Source: Metabacillus litoralis (GTDB lineage: Bacteria > Bacillota > Bacilli > Bacillales > Bacillaceae). Taken from it: 59,209 nucleotides of DNA. Positions 48,798 through 59,209 of this stretch are shown in pieces. Position 1 is the first letter of the stretch. Each line of letters starts with the position of its first letter. The stretch spans positions 1 through 59,209 of the forward strand of contig NZ_JAIVKL010000024.1 of the NCBI RefSeq assembly GCF_020524045.1, in the 5' to 3' direction. The translations under genes were made by a program, and so were the position numbers. Below the pieces are notes generated by a model, which was given only the letters and a program-made list of their open reading frames with translations, had not been told where the DNA came from and did no database searches.

Positions 48798-49709
48798 TTG
48801 GATCGTAATAAAACGCTTTGGATTATTATTTTTAGCTTACTTATAACTAATATTGTAACAATTGGTTACTTTTCTTTAACAGATCAAGACCAAGGCCAAG
48901 GAGCTATTCCTGTATCGAGTGTGGAGCAAAACAATGAAGTGATAGCTACTATTGGAGAAAAGACAATCACTAGAGAACAATGGATGAATAAGTTGGAAGA
49001 ACAATTCGGAAAAGAAACATTGAGGGAATTAGTTAACTTTCATGTAGTAGAAGAACTTGCAAATAAATATGAGATCACTGTTTCTGACGAAGTAATCCAA
49101 CGAGAATTAGCTGTCTATAAATCAATGTATAACTCTTTAGATGAAGAGCAATTCGGTAATGAGCAAAACTGGGAACAACAAATTCGTTATAGTATTTTAC
49201 TTGAAGAGCTATTAACACGTGATGTATCTGTTTCAGAAGAAGAGATAAAGAAGTTCTACGAAAGTAATAAAGAGTTATATGATATAGATGAGACCTTCCA
49301 CTTATCTCATATTATTGTGAAAACAGAAAAAGAAGCAAATATGGTTATTAAAGAACTAAATGGTGGATCAAATTTTGAAGCTCTAGCTTTAGAAGTATCA
49401 ACTGATGAATTCACAGCAAACCAAGGTGGAGATATAGGGTTTATATCGACGAACAATGAATATGTACCAAGTGCTTATCTAGAAGAAGCACCGAAACTGA
49501 AAGTGGGAGAATGGAGTGGCGCTATTAAAGTTGACACAGGTTATGCTGTCATTATGCTTCATGAAAAGATAGAAGGTAAAGATTATGCCTATGAAGACGT
49601 GAAAAACCAAATTCGTAGACAAATCGCCCTAGAGCAGATGGAAGGTTCTGTTACTGTTGACCCATTGTGGGATGAATTAGGAGTTACTTGGTTCTATGAA
49701 AATAAGTAA
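48798..49709 (+). CDS. yacD: PrsA-like membrane-anchored peptidyl-prolyl isomerase (YacD)
   Basis: About 303 residues. An N-terminal membrane anchor (LWIIIFSLLITNIVTIGYFS) is followed by a SurA-N-like helical region (~45-155) and a parvulin domain (~165-265: HLSHIIVKTEKEANMVIKEL, GGDIGFIS, DTGYAVIML). No lipobox Cys is present, unlike PrsA, so it is anchored by its helix. Start chosen at TTG 48798, about 9 nt after GGGAG, which reproduces the short DRNKTLW N-terminus; TTG codons at 48780 and 48789 are alternatives. Substrates unknown. Confidence 0.87.
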   Translation: MDRNKTLWIIIFSLLITNIVTIGYFSLTDQDQGQGAIPVSSVEQNNEVIATIGEKTITREQWMNKLEEQFGKETLRELVNFHVVEELANKYEITVSDEVIQRELAVYKSMYNSLDEEQFGNEQNWEQQIRYSILLEELLTRDVSVSEEEIKKFYESNKELYDIDETFHLSHIIVKTEKEANMVIKELNGGSNFEALALEVSTDEFTANQGGDIGFISTNNEYVPSAYLEEAPKLKVGEWSGAIKVDTGYAVIMLHEKIEGKDYAYEDVKNQIRRQIALEQMEGSVTVDPLWDELGVTWFYENK

Positions 49710-49738
49710 GAAAAATAAGTCAATAGAAGTAAAATGTT

Positions 49739-49767
49739 TTGACAATTAAGAAAAGAATTGCTATATT
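49739..49767 (+). promoter_or_regulatory. sigma-A promoter of cysK
   Basis: TTGACA (49739-49744), 17-bp spacer, TATATT (49762-49767). A CymR operator is expected near here from B. subtilis, but I could not identify one confidently. Confidence 0.7.
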
Positions 49768-49812
49768 ACTTATAAATCCAATAAAATTACTCGGGATAGA
49801 GGGGGAAATTAG

Positions 49813-50736
49813 ATGGCACGCGTAGCAAATTCTATACATGAACTAATCGGGGAAACTCCTATTGTAAAATTAAACAGACTTGTTGATGACAACAGTGCAG
49901 ACGTATACTTAAAGCTTGAATTTATGAATCCAGGAAGCAGTGTTAAAGATCGTATCGGTCTTGCGATGATTGAAGCTGCTGAACAAAAAGGTGATTTAAA
50001 GCCTGGTGATACAATTATTGAACCAACTAGTGGTAACACAGGAATTGGTTTAGCGATGGTTGCTGCAGCTAAAGGAATTAAGGCAATCTTAGTTATGCCT
50101 GATACAATGAGTATGGAGCGTAGAAACCTTCTTCGTGCATACGGTGCTGAACTAGTCCTTACACCTGGTGCTGAGGGAATGGGTGGAGCAATTCGTAAAG
50201 CTGAGGAGCTTTCTAAAGAACATGGTTACTTTATGCCTCAACAATTTAAAAATGAAGCAAATCCAGAGGTTCACCGTTTGACAACTGGTAAAGAGATTGT
50301 TTCTCAAATGGGTGATCAATTAGACGCATTCATATCTGGTATTGGTACTGGTGGTACAATTACTGGAGCAGGATCAGTTTTAAAAGAAAACTATTCAGAC
50401 ATTAAGATTTATGCAGTAGAACCTACAGATTCACCAGTTCTTTCTGGTGGTAAGCCAGGTCCTCATAAAATCCAAGGAATTGGTGCAGGTTTTGTTCCAG
50501 ACATCCTTAATACAAATGTCTATGATGAAGTAATTACGGTAAAAAATGAAGAAGCATTTGATACAGCTAGAAGAGCTGCTAAAGAAGAGGGAATCCTTGG
50601 AGGGATTTCATCAGGTGCAGCAATCTTTGCAGCACTGAAGGTAGCAAAAGAGCTTGGAAAAGGTAAAAAAGTACTTGCTGTTATTCCAAGTAATGGTGAG
50701 CGTTACTTAAGTACTCCACTTTATCAATTTGATTGA
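49813..50736 (+). CDS. cysK: cysteine synthase A
   Basis: 307-residue PLP enzyme making cysteine from O-acetylserine and sulfide. The PLP lysine is K45 in [11 protein letters not shown]; the substrate loop is [10 protein letters not shown], the phosphate-binding loop [10 protein letters not shown], and the C-terminal [10 protein letters not shown]. In B. subtilis CysK also serves as co-repressor partner of CymR. ATG 49813 follows AGAGGGGG. Single-gene unit with promoter and terminator. Confidence 0.97.
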   Translation: MARVANSIHELIGETPIVKLNRLVDDNSADVYLKLEFMNPGSSVKDRIGLAMIEAAEQKGDLKPGDTIIEPTSGNTGIGLAMVAAAKGIKAILVMPDTMSMERRNLLRAYGAELVLTPGAEGMGGAIRKAEELSKEHGYFMPQQFKNEANPEVHRLTTGKEIVSQMGDQLDAFISGIGTGGTITGAGSVLKENYSDIKIYAVEPTDSPVLSGGKPGPHKIQGIGAGFVPDILNTNVYDEVITVKNEEAFDTARRAAKEEGILGGISSGAAIFAALKVAKELGKGKKVLAVIPSNGERYLSTPLYQFD

Positions 50737-50750
50737 TTTTAATACAAGAG

Positions 50751-50783
50751 AAAGAGGTTTGACTTTTGTCAGCCTCTTTTTTT
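50751..50783 (+). terminator. terminator after cysK
   Basis: AAGAGGTTTGAC / GTCAGCCTCTT stem with one bulge and a T-run; an A-family repeat starts 3 nt later. Confidence 0.85.
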
Positions 50784-50785
50784 AT

Positions 50786-50911
50786 GGCTCTTTTCTGAAC
50801 GATTGTTGCTATGTGACCAATTTTGGAGTGAGAAAGAGTTTTTTCACTATAAGGGTACTAGACATAATACAGTGTGGATTGCTTCGGGTATTTAAAATTG
50901 TGAAAACAGCC
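50786..50911 (+). repeat. intergenic inverted-end repeat, copy A5
   Basis: 126-bp plus-orientation copy, GGCTCTTTTCTGAACGATTG ... GTGAAAACAGCC. It aligns closely with the reverse complement of the copy at 26621. No convincing pabB promoter could be called between it and 51029. Confidence 0.75.
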
Positions 50912-51028
50912 TTTTTTATACAAAAAGTTTAAAACTTTGTATTTTCTTGCTGTAAAAAGTAAATTATTATGTTATCTTCATCACATTTATGTAAAATGGT
51001 AGTAAGAGTTTTAAAGGAGAGATAACAG

Positions 51029-52453
51029 ATGCAGCAAAGAAGGACTTCGTTAAGCATACAGTTTGACTATGAAGGTGACTTTTTTGATCAATATAAATAT
51101 CTAACACAGCATGAAAAAGAACATGCCTTCTTAGAAAGTGCTCGCGGAGGAAGGTATAGTATAGCAGGAATTAAACCATTTGCATCTGTTAGAGGCAAAG
51201 GTGAGGTGCTTTCTATTACAGATAGAGAAGGCATCACTCAAATGATCGGAAAACCACTGGATCTTTTTAGAGATTGGTTTAAGCAATACTATACAAAACC
51301 AGACCCGGATTTACCTGATTTTCAAGGTGGAGCAATCGGATTTATTAGCTATGATTGTGTTAGGCATTTTGAAAAACTACCTATTGTGGCAGAAGATGAT
51401 TTGGATACTCCAGATTTGTACTTCCTACTTTTTGATGATGTTGCTGTATATGATCACCAACATTCAAAGTTGTGGCTTATAACTCATTACTATGATGAAC
51501 AAGACCAGGATTTAAAAGAGGCAAATCAGAGATTGCAAATAATGAAGAAAAATTGGACAGAGAATAACAAGGGTGAAAGTTTATTAAAAGATAATCCTGT
51601 TATACCTAAACATAAAACGCCAATTACTTTCTCTAAAGAGGCCTTCAAAAAGGCTGTTGAAACAATTAAAGAATATATCTCTCAGGGCGATGTATTTCAA
51701 GTAAATCTTTCGGTAAGACAGCATTTTCCGTTAGAGAATACACCTGTAACAATCTATGAAACGTTACGAAAAATTAATCCATCACCATACATGGCTTACT
51801 TGCATTTTCCAGAATTCCAAATTGTCAGTGGTTCACCAGAGCTGTTAGTAAAAAAGCAAGGTGATCTTGTTAGTACTCGTCCGATTGCCGGTACAAGATC
51901 TAGAGGTAGGAATGAAGAAGAAGATAAAGAGTTAGCAAACGAGTTAATACAAAATGAAAAAGAACGAGCAGAGCACGTTATGCTTGTTGATCTTGAACGT
52001 AATGATCTAGGTCGAGTTTGTGAATATGGAACAGTACATGTTAATGAATTTATGGTGATTGAAAAGTACTCCCATGTGATGCATATTGTTTCAAATGTTC
52101 AAGGGAAATTAAAAAATGAAGCAAATTATTCAGATATTATCAAAGCGACCTTTCCAGGTGGTACAATAACAGGAGCACCAAAAGTAAGGACGATGGAAAT
52201 CATCGAAGAATTAGAACCATCAAGACGAGGGATCTATACAGGATCAATAGGTTGGATTGGGTTTGATGAAAATATGGAGCTAAATATAGTTATTCGTACT
52301 TTGTTTGCCAAAGATGGTTATGGGTATGTTCAATCTGGTGCTGGAATCGTTATTGATTCTAATCCGGATTATGAATATAAAGAGTCCTTAAAGAAAGCAA
52401 GGGCTTTAGTTAAAGCAATTGAGTTGAGTAAAGAAGAGAAAATTTCAGGCTGA
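51029..52453 (+). CDS. pabB: aminodeoxychorismate synthase component I
   Basis: 474-residue chorismate-binding enzyme that, with PabA, forms 4-amino-4-deoxychorismate for folate. Signatures are [73 protein letters not shown] and GSIGWIG. ATG 51029 follows AAAGGAGAG. The dual-use partner PabA comes next, separated by only 10 nt. Confidence 0.95.
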   Translation: MQQRRTSLSIQFDYEGDFFDQYKYLTQHEKEHAFLESARGGRYSIAGIKPFASVRGKGEVLSITDREGITQMIGKPLDLFRDWFKQYYTKPDPDLPDFQGGAIGFISYDCVRHFEKLPIVAEDDLDTPDLYFLLFDDVAVYDHQHSKLWLITHYYDEQDQDLKEANQRLQIMKKNWTENNKGESLLKDNPVIPKHKTPITFSKEAFKKAVETIKEYISQGDVFQVNLSVRQHFPLENTPVTIYETLRKINPSPYMAYLHFPEFQIVSGSPELLVKKQGDLVSTRPIAGTRSRGRNEEEDKELANELIQNEKERAEHVMLVDLERNDLGRVCEYGTVHVNEFMVIEKYSHVMHIVSNVQGKLKNEANYSDIIKATFPGGTITGAPKVRTMEIIEELEPSRRGIYTGSIGWIGFDENMELNIVIRTLFAKDGYGYVQSGAGIVIDSNPDYEYKESLKKARALVKAIELSKEEKISG

Positions 52454-52463
52454 GGTGAGTATA

Positions 52464-53048
52464 GTGATTTTAATGATTGATAATTATGATTCCTTTACGT
52501 TTAATTTAGTTCAGTATTTAGGTGAGCTTGGCGAAGAGTTGATGGTAAAAAGAAATGATGAGATAACTATTTCAGAAATTGAGCAGTTAAACCCGCAATT
52601 TCTAATGATATCACCTGGACCATGTAGTCCAAATGAAGCAGGTATTAGCATGGAAGCGATTGAATACTTTGCAGGTAAGATTCCAATTTTTGGTGTGTGT
52701 CTTGGTCATCAATCGATTGCACAGGTTTTTGGCGGAGATGTTATACGTGCCGAACGATTGATGCATGGAAAAACATCGCAAATTAATCATAATGGTGAGA
52801 CAATCTTTAAAAACATGGAAAACCCATTTACTGCAACGAGATATCACTCACTTATTGTAAAAAATGAAACGCTACCTGACTGTTTAGAAGTAACTGCATG
52901 GACAGATGAGAATGAGATTATGGCTATTCGTCATAAGACATTGCCGATCGAAGGAGTTCAATTTCATCCTGAGTCAATTATGACTTCTTTTGGAAAAGAA
53001 TTATTAAAGAACTTCATTGACCGGTACAAATTAGTAGAAAAGAGCTAA
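52464..53048 (+). CDS. pabA: glutamine amidotransferase for p-aminobenzoate/anthranilate synthesis
   Basis: 194-residue class I glutaminase. The catalytic triad is Cys79 in FGVCLGHQ and the His-x-Glu of GVQFHPESI, with MISPGPCSP as the oxyanion strand. In B. subtilis PabA also serves anthranilate synthase (TrpG role). I choose GTG 52464, just after GAGGTGAGTATA, since [19 protein letters not shown] is the family start; a GTG at 52455 lies inside that ribosome-binding site. Confidence 0.95.
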   Translation: MILMIDNYDSFTFNLVQYLGELGEELMVKRNDEITISEIEQLNPQFLMISPGPCSPNEAGISMEAIEYFAGKIPIFGVCLGHQSIAQVFGGDVIRAERLMHGKTSQINHNGETIFKNMENPFTATRYHSLIVKNETLPDCLEVTAWTDENEIMAIRHKTLPIEGVQFHPESIMTSFGKELLKNFIDRYKLVEKS

Positions 53049-53052
53049 ATCT

Positions 53053-53913
53053 GTGTATATATATATAAATCAACAATTTATAAAAGATACTGAAGCCACG
53101 ATTTCTCCATTTGATCATGGCTTTCTTTATGGATTAGGTGCATTTGAAACTTTTAGAGTTTATAAGGGCTTTCCTTTTCTCCTGGAAGACCATCTAATAC
53201 GGCTTCAATCAGCAGTTGATGAAATGGGGATTAGTTATCATATCGATAGTGAAGAAATTAAAAATATCCTCGAACAATTATTAAGGCTTAATCAATGCAC
53301 AAATGAGGATGTAACAGTCCGTTTAAATATCTCAGCAGGAAACGGAGAGGTAGGTAAACTACTTCAAACATATGATAAGCCAAATCTTCTTTGTTTCATT
53401 AGAAAAGCCCCACCTTTAAATAAAGAGGAAAAAGATACTGTTCTCCTTGATATACCAAGAAATACACCAGAAGGACCATATCGATTAAAGTCTCATCATT
53501 ATTTAAATAATATTTTAGCAAAAAGAGAAATTCAGAAAACACCTGAAAAAGAGGGGGTATTTTTAACAGCTGAAGGATATGTTGCTGAAGGTATAATATC
53601 AAACATATTTTGGGTTAGTCATCAGGCTGTTTACACCCCAGCGGTTGAAACAGGAATATTAAATGGAATTACGAGACAGTTTGTTATAAAGTGTTTGAGA
53701 AAACTTGATGTTCCTGTAAATGAAGGGTTTTATACAAAAGAGCAGTTGCTAGAAGCAGATGAAGTCATCCTTACAAATTCTTCGCAAGAGATCTTAGCAG
53801 TGAAAAAAGTTAATGATTATGTTTTTAACGGTAATGATGGCATAATTGTAAAAAAGTTAAGAGGCTTGTATGATCATTATAGGAAAACACTATTAAGTAA
53901 AGATGAGTTATAA
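53053..53913 (+). CDS. pabC: aminodeoxychorismate lyase
   Basis: 286-residue fold-type IV PLP enzyme releasing pyruvate to give p-aminobenzoate. It shows SPFDHGFLYGLGAFETFRVY (about 18-37), the PLP-lysine region RLKSHHYLNNILAKRE, AEGIISNIFWV and TGILNGITRQ. GTG 53053 is 4 nt after the pabA stop with only a weak ribosome-binding site, implying coupling. The C-terminal codons overlap an in-frame ATG of the folP reading frame. Confidence 0.94.
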   Translation: MYIYINQQFIKDTEATISPFDHGFLYGLGAFETFRVYKGFPFLLEDHLIRLQSAVDEMGISYHIDSEEIKNILEQLLRLNQCTNEDVTVRLNISAGNGEVGKLLQTYDKPNLLCFIRKAPPLNKEEKDTVLLDIPRNTPEGPYRLKSHHYLNNILAKREIQKTPEKEGVFLTAEGYVAEGIISNIFWVSHQAVYTPAVETGILNGITRQFVIKCLRKLDVPVNEGFYTKEQLLEADEVILTNSSQEILAVKKVNDYVFNGNDGIIVKKLRGLYDHYRKTLLSKDEL

Positions 53914-53926
53914 AGGGCTGATTAGA

Positions 53927-54781
53927 ATGAAACTTAAGGCTGACAAGCGGCATTATATAAATTGTGGTGAATATTCACTTGATGTTGAAAAAAAGACATT
54001 AGTGATGGGAATCTTAAATATAACACCGGACTCTTTCTCTGATGGTGGAAATTATATAGATCTTGATTTAGCTATTTATCATGCAAAAGAAATGGTTAAA
54101 AATGGTGCAGATATAATAGATATTGGCGGAGAATCGACTAGACCAGGATTTAAGCCAGTTTCAGTTGATGAAGAATTAGCAAGAGTAGTCCCTGTTATAA
54201 ACAAGTTATCAAATGAATTAGATGTTCCAATATCTATTGATACGTATAAAGCAGAGGTTGCGAAACAAGCAATTGAAGCAGGTGCTTCAATTATAAATGA
54301 TGTTTGGGGAGCGAAGGCTGATCCCGAAATGGCAAATATAGCAGCAAAGTATCATGTGCCAATTATCCTCATGCATAACCGTCATGATCGAAACTATGAT
54401 CAAATCATCCCAGATATGATTGCTGACTTGCTAGAATCTGTTACTATTGTGAAAAATGCTGGAGTAACAGATGATCAAATCATTTTAGATCCTGGTATCG
54501 GCTTTGCTAAAACAATAAATGATAATTTACATGTTATGAGAAATTTAGATGCATTCACTCAGTTGGGATATCCAGTTCTTTTAGGAACATCTAGAAAATC
54601 ATTCATTGGAAATGTTTTAGATTTACCACCAAATGAGCGGATGGAAGGTACCGGAGCTACCATATGTTTAGGTATCGAAAAAGGCTGTCATATTATTAGA
54701 GTTCACGACGTGTTAGAGATGTCAAGAATGGCTAAAATGATGGATGCTATGCTAGGGAAAGGGGATGAAAGTCATCGATAA
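53927..54781 (+). CDS. folP: dihydropteroate synthase
   Basis: About 284 residues; condenses p-aminobenzoate with the pterin pyrophosphate, the sulfonamide target (sul). TIM-barrel motifs are MGILNITPDSFSDGG, DIGGESTRPG, ISIDTYKAEVA, INDVWGAK, ILMHNR, DPGIGFAKT and GTSRKSFIG. I use ATG 53927 preceded by AAAGGG; ATG 53903, which overlaps the end of pabC, is also possible and would add eight residues. folB begins inside its last codons. Confidence 0.94.
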   Translation: MKLKADKRHYINCGEYSLDVEKKTLVMGILNITPDSFSDGGNYIDLDLAIYHAKEMVKNGADIIDIGGESTRPGFKPVSVDEELARVVPVINKLSNELDVPISIDTYKAEVAKQAIEAGASIINDVWGAKADPEMANIAAKYHVPIILMHNRHDRNYDQIIPDMIADLLESVTIVKNAGVTDDQIILDPGIGFAKTINDNLHVMRNLDAFTQLGYPVLLGTSRKSFIGNVLDLPPNERMEGTGATICLGIEKGCHIIRVHDVLEMSRMAKMMDAMLGKGDESHR

Positions 54782-55136
54782 AATTTTTGTAGAAGGTATG
54801 GAATTTTACGGATATCACGGTGTTTTCAAAGAAGAGAACAAATTAGGGCAACGCTTTAGAGTTGATCTAACAGTGGAATTAGACCTGAAGAAAGCCGGAG
54901 AACAGGATGAATTAGACCAAACAATTAATTATGCATCACTTTATAAATGTTGTAAAAATATTGTTGAAGGTAAACCGTATAAGTTGGTTGAAGCGGTGGC
55001 TGAAAATATTGCTCAGACTGTTTTAGCAGATTTCACATCTATTCAAAATTGTACAGTTAAGGTCATTAAACCAGATCCCCCAATTCCAGGGCATTATAAA
55101 GAAGTGGCTGTAGAGATTAAAAGGGGAAGATCATGA
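54765..55136 (+). CDS. folB: dihydroneopterin aldolase
   Basis: 123-residue T-fold aldolase of folate synthesis. FVEGMEFYGYHGVFKEENKLGQRF, the INYASLYK and KLVEAVAENIA segments and VKVIKPDPPIPGHY are family hallmarks. ATG 54765, after GGGAAAGGGG, overlaps folP by 17 nt in another frame. Its stop overlaps the folK start (ATGA). Confidence 0.96.
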   Translation: MKVIDKIFVEGMEFYGYHGVFKEENKLGQRFRVDLTVELDLKKAGEQDELDQTINYASLYKCCKNIVEGKPYKLVEAVAENIAQTVLADFTSIQNCTVKVIKPDPPIPGHYKEVAVEIKRGRS

Positions 55137-55660
55137 AAAATGAAGTTTATATAGCACTTGGTTCAAATATTGGGGATAGAGAGAAATATCTAATGAATGC
55201 CATTATAAAGATTAATCAGCATCCTTCTATTTGTTTGGTAGATATTTCCTCCATTTATGAAACAGATCCAATTGGTTATACAGATCAAGCGCAATTTTTA
55301 AATATGGTGATCAAAGCAAATGTTGAATTATCAGCAGTTGAGTTGCTTTTTGCTTTGCAGAAGATAGAAAAGGAATTAAATCGAAAACGTGAAGTGAAAT
55401 GGGGGCCGAGAACTTTAGACCTTGACATTTTACTATTTAATCATGAGAATATTGAAACAGAAGAACTAATTGTTCCTCATCCAAGAATGCATGAAAGAGC
55501 GTTTGTTTTAGTTCCGTTATATGAATTAGACCAAACGATGAAATTAGCTACTATAGATCAACCAATTAAAACAATCATAGATCAATTACATGATAAAGAA
55601 GGAGTACGAATATGGAAGCAGAAAAATGGGGTAGACGTATTCGCGCTTTTAGAAAATTAA
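55133..55660 (+). CDS. folK: 2-amino-4-hydroxy-6-hydroxymethyldihydropteridine pyrophosphokinase
   Basis: 175-residue HPPK. It has YIALGSNIGDREKYL (about 5-19), YETDPIGYTDQAQFLNMV, the signature KWGPRTLDLDILLF (about 87-100) and VPHPRMHERAFVLVPL. It starts at ATG 55133 overlapping the folB stop. Its last 49 nt overlap yazB in another frame. Confidence 0.96.
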   Translation: MKNEVYIALGSNIGDREKYLMNAIIKINQHPSICLVDISSIYETDPIGYTDQAQFLNMVIKANVELSAVELLFALQKIEKELNRKREVKWGPRTLDLDILLFNHENIETEELIVPHPRMHERAFVLVPLYELDQTMKLATIDQPIKTIIDQLHDKEGVRIWKQKNGVDVFALLEN

Positions 55661-55815
55661 AGGGCTTTACCCAAGAGAGTTTTGCAAAAGATCTTGGTGT
55701 GTCTGTTTCTGTATTAGGAGAAATAGAAAGAGGCAATCGTGAACCCAATGAACAATTTATAAAAGAGGTAGCGAAAGCTCTTAATGTGTCGATCGAAGAG
55801 CTAACTCCTAATTAG
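55612..55815 (+). CDS. yazB: XRE-family helix-turn-helix protein YazB
   Basis: 67-residue single-domain Cro/CI-type DNA-binding protein: WGRRIRAFRKLKGFTQESFA, DLGVSVSVLGEIERGNREPN and VAKALNVSIEEL form the five-helix HTH. Its target is unknown. It begins within folK (49-nt overlap) after GGAGTACG, so its synthesis is tied to the folate operon; the same arrangement occurs in B. subtilis. Confidence 0.92.
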   Translation: MEAEKWGRRIRAFRKLKGFTQESFAKDLGVSVSVLGEIERGNREPNEQFIKEVAKALNVSIEELTPN

Positions 55816-55837
55816 CTTAATGTTGATTTTAAACAGT

Positions 55838-55960
55838 CTGTTGATTGGGAATATATTACTCTGGAGTTGTTCCTTTTAGAAAAATAGTTTTATTGAAAGA
55901 CGGTAGTTGGACTTCTTCTATATTTTCTCGCGGAAAGCGATGTTTGTAACGGAAACAACA
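55838..55960 (+). repeat. degenerate GC-rich repeat, copy B4
   Basis: Plus-orientation, heavily decayed copy. CTGTTGATTGGGAATATAT at the left and CGCGGAAAGCGATGTTTGTAACGGAAACAACA at the right (shown here in part) match the ends of the reverse-complemented copy at 21279, while the GC-rich centre is mostly lost. It fills the yazB-dusB gap. Confidence 0.5.
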
Positions 55961-56011
55961 TCCATTTTTAACTGAGCCAATTAATCAAGAGAAGAAAAGG
56001 AGGGTGAAAAT

Positions 56012-57013
56012 ATGTTTAAAATTGGTGATATTGAATTAAAGAATAGAGTTGTATTAGCGCCAATGGCAGGAGTGTGTAATGCTGCCTTCCGTTTAACAGT
56101 TAAAGAATTTGGTGCAGGTCTAGTGTGTGCCGAGATGGTTAGTGATAAGGCGATTTTAATTAACAATGCAAAAACTATGGGCATGCTTTATATTGATGAA
56201 CGAGAAAAACCTTTGAGCCTACAAATCTTTGGTGGAGAAAAAAATACGTTAGTTGAAGCTGCTAGTTTTGTTGATAAAAATACGACAGCTGATATTATTG
56301 ATATTAATATGGGATGTCCTGTACCGAAAATTACAAAATGTGATGCAGGTGCAAAATGGCTATTAGATCCAAATAAGATATATGATATGGTTTCTGCTGT
56401 TGTAGAGGCAGTTGATAAACCTGTAACAGTTAAAATGCGTATGGGTTGGGATGACGATCATATTTATGCTGTAAAAAACGCACAAGCAATTGAACGTGCG
56501 GGTGGAAAGGCTGTTGCACTTCACGGTCGTACGCGTGTTCAAATGTATGAAGGTACAGCAAATTGGGATATCATTAAAGAAGTTAAGGAATCTGTGAATA
56601 TACCTGTAATAGGTAACGGAGATGTCACTACACCTGAAGATGCAAAGCGTATGCTTGATGAAACAGGTGTTGATGGAGTTATGATCGGTCGTGCAGCATT
56701 AGGAAATCCATGGATGATTTATCGTACAGTAAAGTATTTAGAAACTGGTGAATTAATGGATGAACCAGGTGTTCGTGAAAAGATGGAAGTTTGTAAACTG
56801 CATTTAGATCGTTTAATACAGCTTAAGAATGAAAATATCGCTGTTAGAGAAATGAGAAAGCATGCTGCGTGGTACGTAAAGGGTATCAGAGGTAATGCAA
56901 AAGTAAGAAATGGAATTAACTTAATGAACACAAGAGATGAATTTTTTACTCTATTAGATGAATTTGTATTAGAAATAGAAGCTAAACAAGAGAGTGCTAG
57001 TCAAGTCGGTTAA
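56012..57013 (+). CDS. dusB: tRNA-dihydrouridine synthase B-type (YacF)
   Basis: 333-residue flavoenzyme reducing uridine in tRNA. FMN-barrel motifs are LAPMAGVCNAAFR, NMGCPVPKI with catalytic Cys102, VTVKMRMGWDDDH, ALHGRTRVQMYEG, VIGNGDV and GVMIGRAALGNPW. A helical C-terminal RNA-binding domain (~245-333) follows. ATG 56012 comes after AAAGGAGGGTG. It is separated from yazB by a repeat, so it may have its own promoter, which I could not identify. Confidence 0.95.
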   Translation: MFKIGDIELKNRVVLAPMAGVCNAAFRLTVKEFGAGLVCAEMVSDKAILINNAKTMGMLYIDEREKPLSLQIFGGEKNTLVEAASFVDKNTTADIIDINMGCPVPKITKCDAGAKWLLDPNKIYDMVSAVVEAVDKPVTVKMRMGWDDDHIYAVKNAQAIERAGGKAVALHGRTRVQMYEGTANWDIIKEVKESVNIPVIGNGDVTTPEDAKRMLDETGVDGVMIGRAALGNPWMIYRTVKYLETGELMDEPGVREKMEVCKLHLDRLIQLKNENIAVREMRKHAAWYVKGIRGNAKVRNGINLMNTRDEFFTLLDEFVLEIEAKQESASQVG

Positions 57014-57017
57014 ATGA

Positions 57018-58604
<1,587 letters not shown>

Positions 58605-58606
58605 AA

Positions 58607-58643
58607 AAAGAAACCCTTACTGGAAATAGTAAGGGTTTCTTTA
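58607..58643 (+). terminator. terminator after lysS
   Basis: Perfect 15-bp stem AAAGAAACCCTTACT / AGTAAGGGTTTCTTT. Confidence 0.92.
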
Positions 58644-58675
58644 TTGAGAGATAAGAAAGTATAAAAATCTTTCCT

Positions 58676-58815
58676 CAGGTTTAGTGTCTATCTCTAAGGG
58701 GGGTAATAACCCCCTTTTTTCTAGGACATAATTCTAATAGGTAATAGGAAATGAATGGAGAGAGCACCTTCTATTCCTTTTAGATTAAGCATATCTCCGT
58801 TAATTGGTCGCCTAG
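58676..58815. repeat. degenerate intergenic repeat, copy C2
   Basis: TTAGTGTCTATCTC at the left, AATAGGTAATAGGAAATG and CTATTCCTTTTAGATTAAG inside; the last two blocks match copy C1 at 31708-31842. An added GGGGGTAATAACCCCC hairpin with T-run sits at about 58698-58720. Confidence 0.45.
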
Positions 58816-58871
58816 CAATTTTTTAGTTTTCCGTCATGATAATTTTTATAAAAGTTTTTCTGAAAAAGTTC

Positions 58872-58900
58872 TTGCTTAAGTATTAACGTGATGGTATATT
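58872..58900 (+). promoter_or_regulatory. rRNA operon promoter P1
   Basis: TTGCTT (58872-58877), 17-bp spacer, TATATT (58895-58900). Confidence 0.6.
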
Positions 58901-58958
58901 AGAATACGTTGCTGCAAAACAGACAACAATGATCTTAAAAACAACTTAAAAAAACTTC

Positions 58959-58988
58959 TTGACTATAAGATGTTGAGTTTGATATACT
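58959..58988 (+). promoter_or_regulatory. rRNA operon promoter P2
   Basis: TTGACT (58959-58964), 18-bp spacer, TATACT (58983-58988), 88 bp after P1. Tandem promoters are typical of Bacillus rRNA operons. The leader 58995-59119 carries CTTTGAAAACTAAACAAAAC, a segment typical of Bacillus rRNA leaders. Confidence 0.75.
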
Positions 58989-59119
58989 AATAAAGTTGTT
59001 TCAAACAAATGATCTTTGAAAACTAAACAAAACCAAGCGTGCCAACGTTAATTTCGATTAACAAGACGTACTATATAATAGTACAAAACAAAACAAACTA
59101 TGAGCAAGTCAAACACTAC

Positions 59120-59209
59120 TTTATTGGAGAGTTTGATCCTGGCTCAGGACGAACGCTGGCGGCGTGCCTAATACATGCAAGTCGAGCGAATTGATGGGAG
59201 CTTGCTCCC
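59120..59209 (+). rRNA. 16S rRNA, 5' end (partial)
   Basis: First ~90 nt of 16S rRNA, with GGAGAGTTTGATCCTGGCTC, ACGAACGCTGGCGGCG and the V1 helix ending GGGAGCTTGCTCCC. The gene runs off the window. The mature 5' end is placed by similarity to B. subtilis. Confidence 0.96.

Overview
This is a low-GC (roughly one third G+C) Gram-positive chromosome segment from an endospore-forming Bacillaceae species. Gene content and order follow the origin-proximal region of Bacillus subtilis closely, from the end of one rRNA operon to the start of the next. The sporulation genes (gin, fin, yabG, sspF, spoVG, spoVT, yabP, yabQ, spoIIE), the abrB promoter with tandem Spo0A boxes and the trnSL-like tRNA pair fix this assignment. 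I cannot name the species from the sequence.

Layout. 1-556: 3' end of 23S, a long structured spacer, 5S. 805-8319: gin, yaaO, tmk, darA, yaaR, holB, ricT, yabA, trmN6, rsmI, mostly one co-oriented run. 8364-8645: abrB, the only protein gene on the minus strand, convergent with rsmI and divergent from metS. 9407-15928: metS, yabD, yabE, rnmV, rsmA. 16527-22148: yabG, veg, sspF, ispE, purR, ridA, spoVG, separated by long repeat-bearing gaps. 22415-31644: glmU, prs, ctc, pth, fin, mfd, spoVT. 31924-37260: yabM, yabN, rqcP, yabP, yabQ, divIC, yabR. 37599-37759: tRNA-Met and tRNA-Glu. 38332-49709: spoIIE, yabS, yabT, tilS, hprT, ftsH, coaX, hslO, yacD. 49813-58604: cysK, the p-aminobenzoate/folate operon (pabB, pabA, pabC, folP, folB, folK), yazB, dusB, lysS. 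58872-59209: tandem rRNA promoters, leader and the 5' end of 16S.

How it works together. Housekeeping functions (DNA replication, repair, tRNA and rRNA modification, nucleotide, isoprenoid, folate and cysteine synthesis, proteolysis) are interleaved with sporulation genes. The promoters I can read match that mix: sigma-A (yaaO, yabE, veg, glmU, yabR, the tRNAs, cysK, rrn), a 21-bp-spaced Spo0A-type promoter (spoIIE), sigma-H (spoVG), sigma-B (ctc), sigma-F (gin), sigma-G (fin) and sigma-K (yabG). Most transcription units end in a clear rho-independent terminator.

What is unusual. I find no prophage, insertion sequence with a transposase, CRISPR array or new multigene system. The accessory signal is in the intergenic DNA: a family of ~125-180 bp repeats sharing imperfect inverted termini but carrying at least three different interiors, a second GC-rich hairpin family sometimes embedded in the first, a larger inverted-repeat unit after rsmA, and a third degenerate family. 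Other points worth checking are an attenuator before metS that resembles a decayed T-box, an extra Spo0A-box cluster between abrB and metS, probable non-AUG starts for yabE (ATT) and ispE (ATA or GTG), and a long folded insertion in the 23S-5S spacer.
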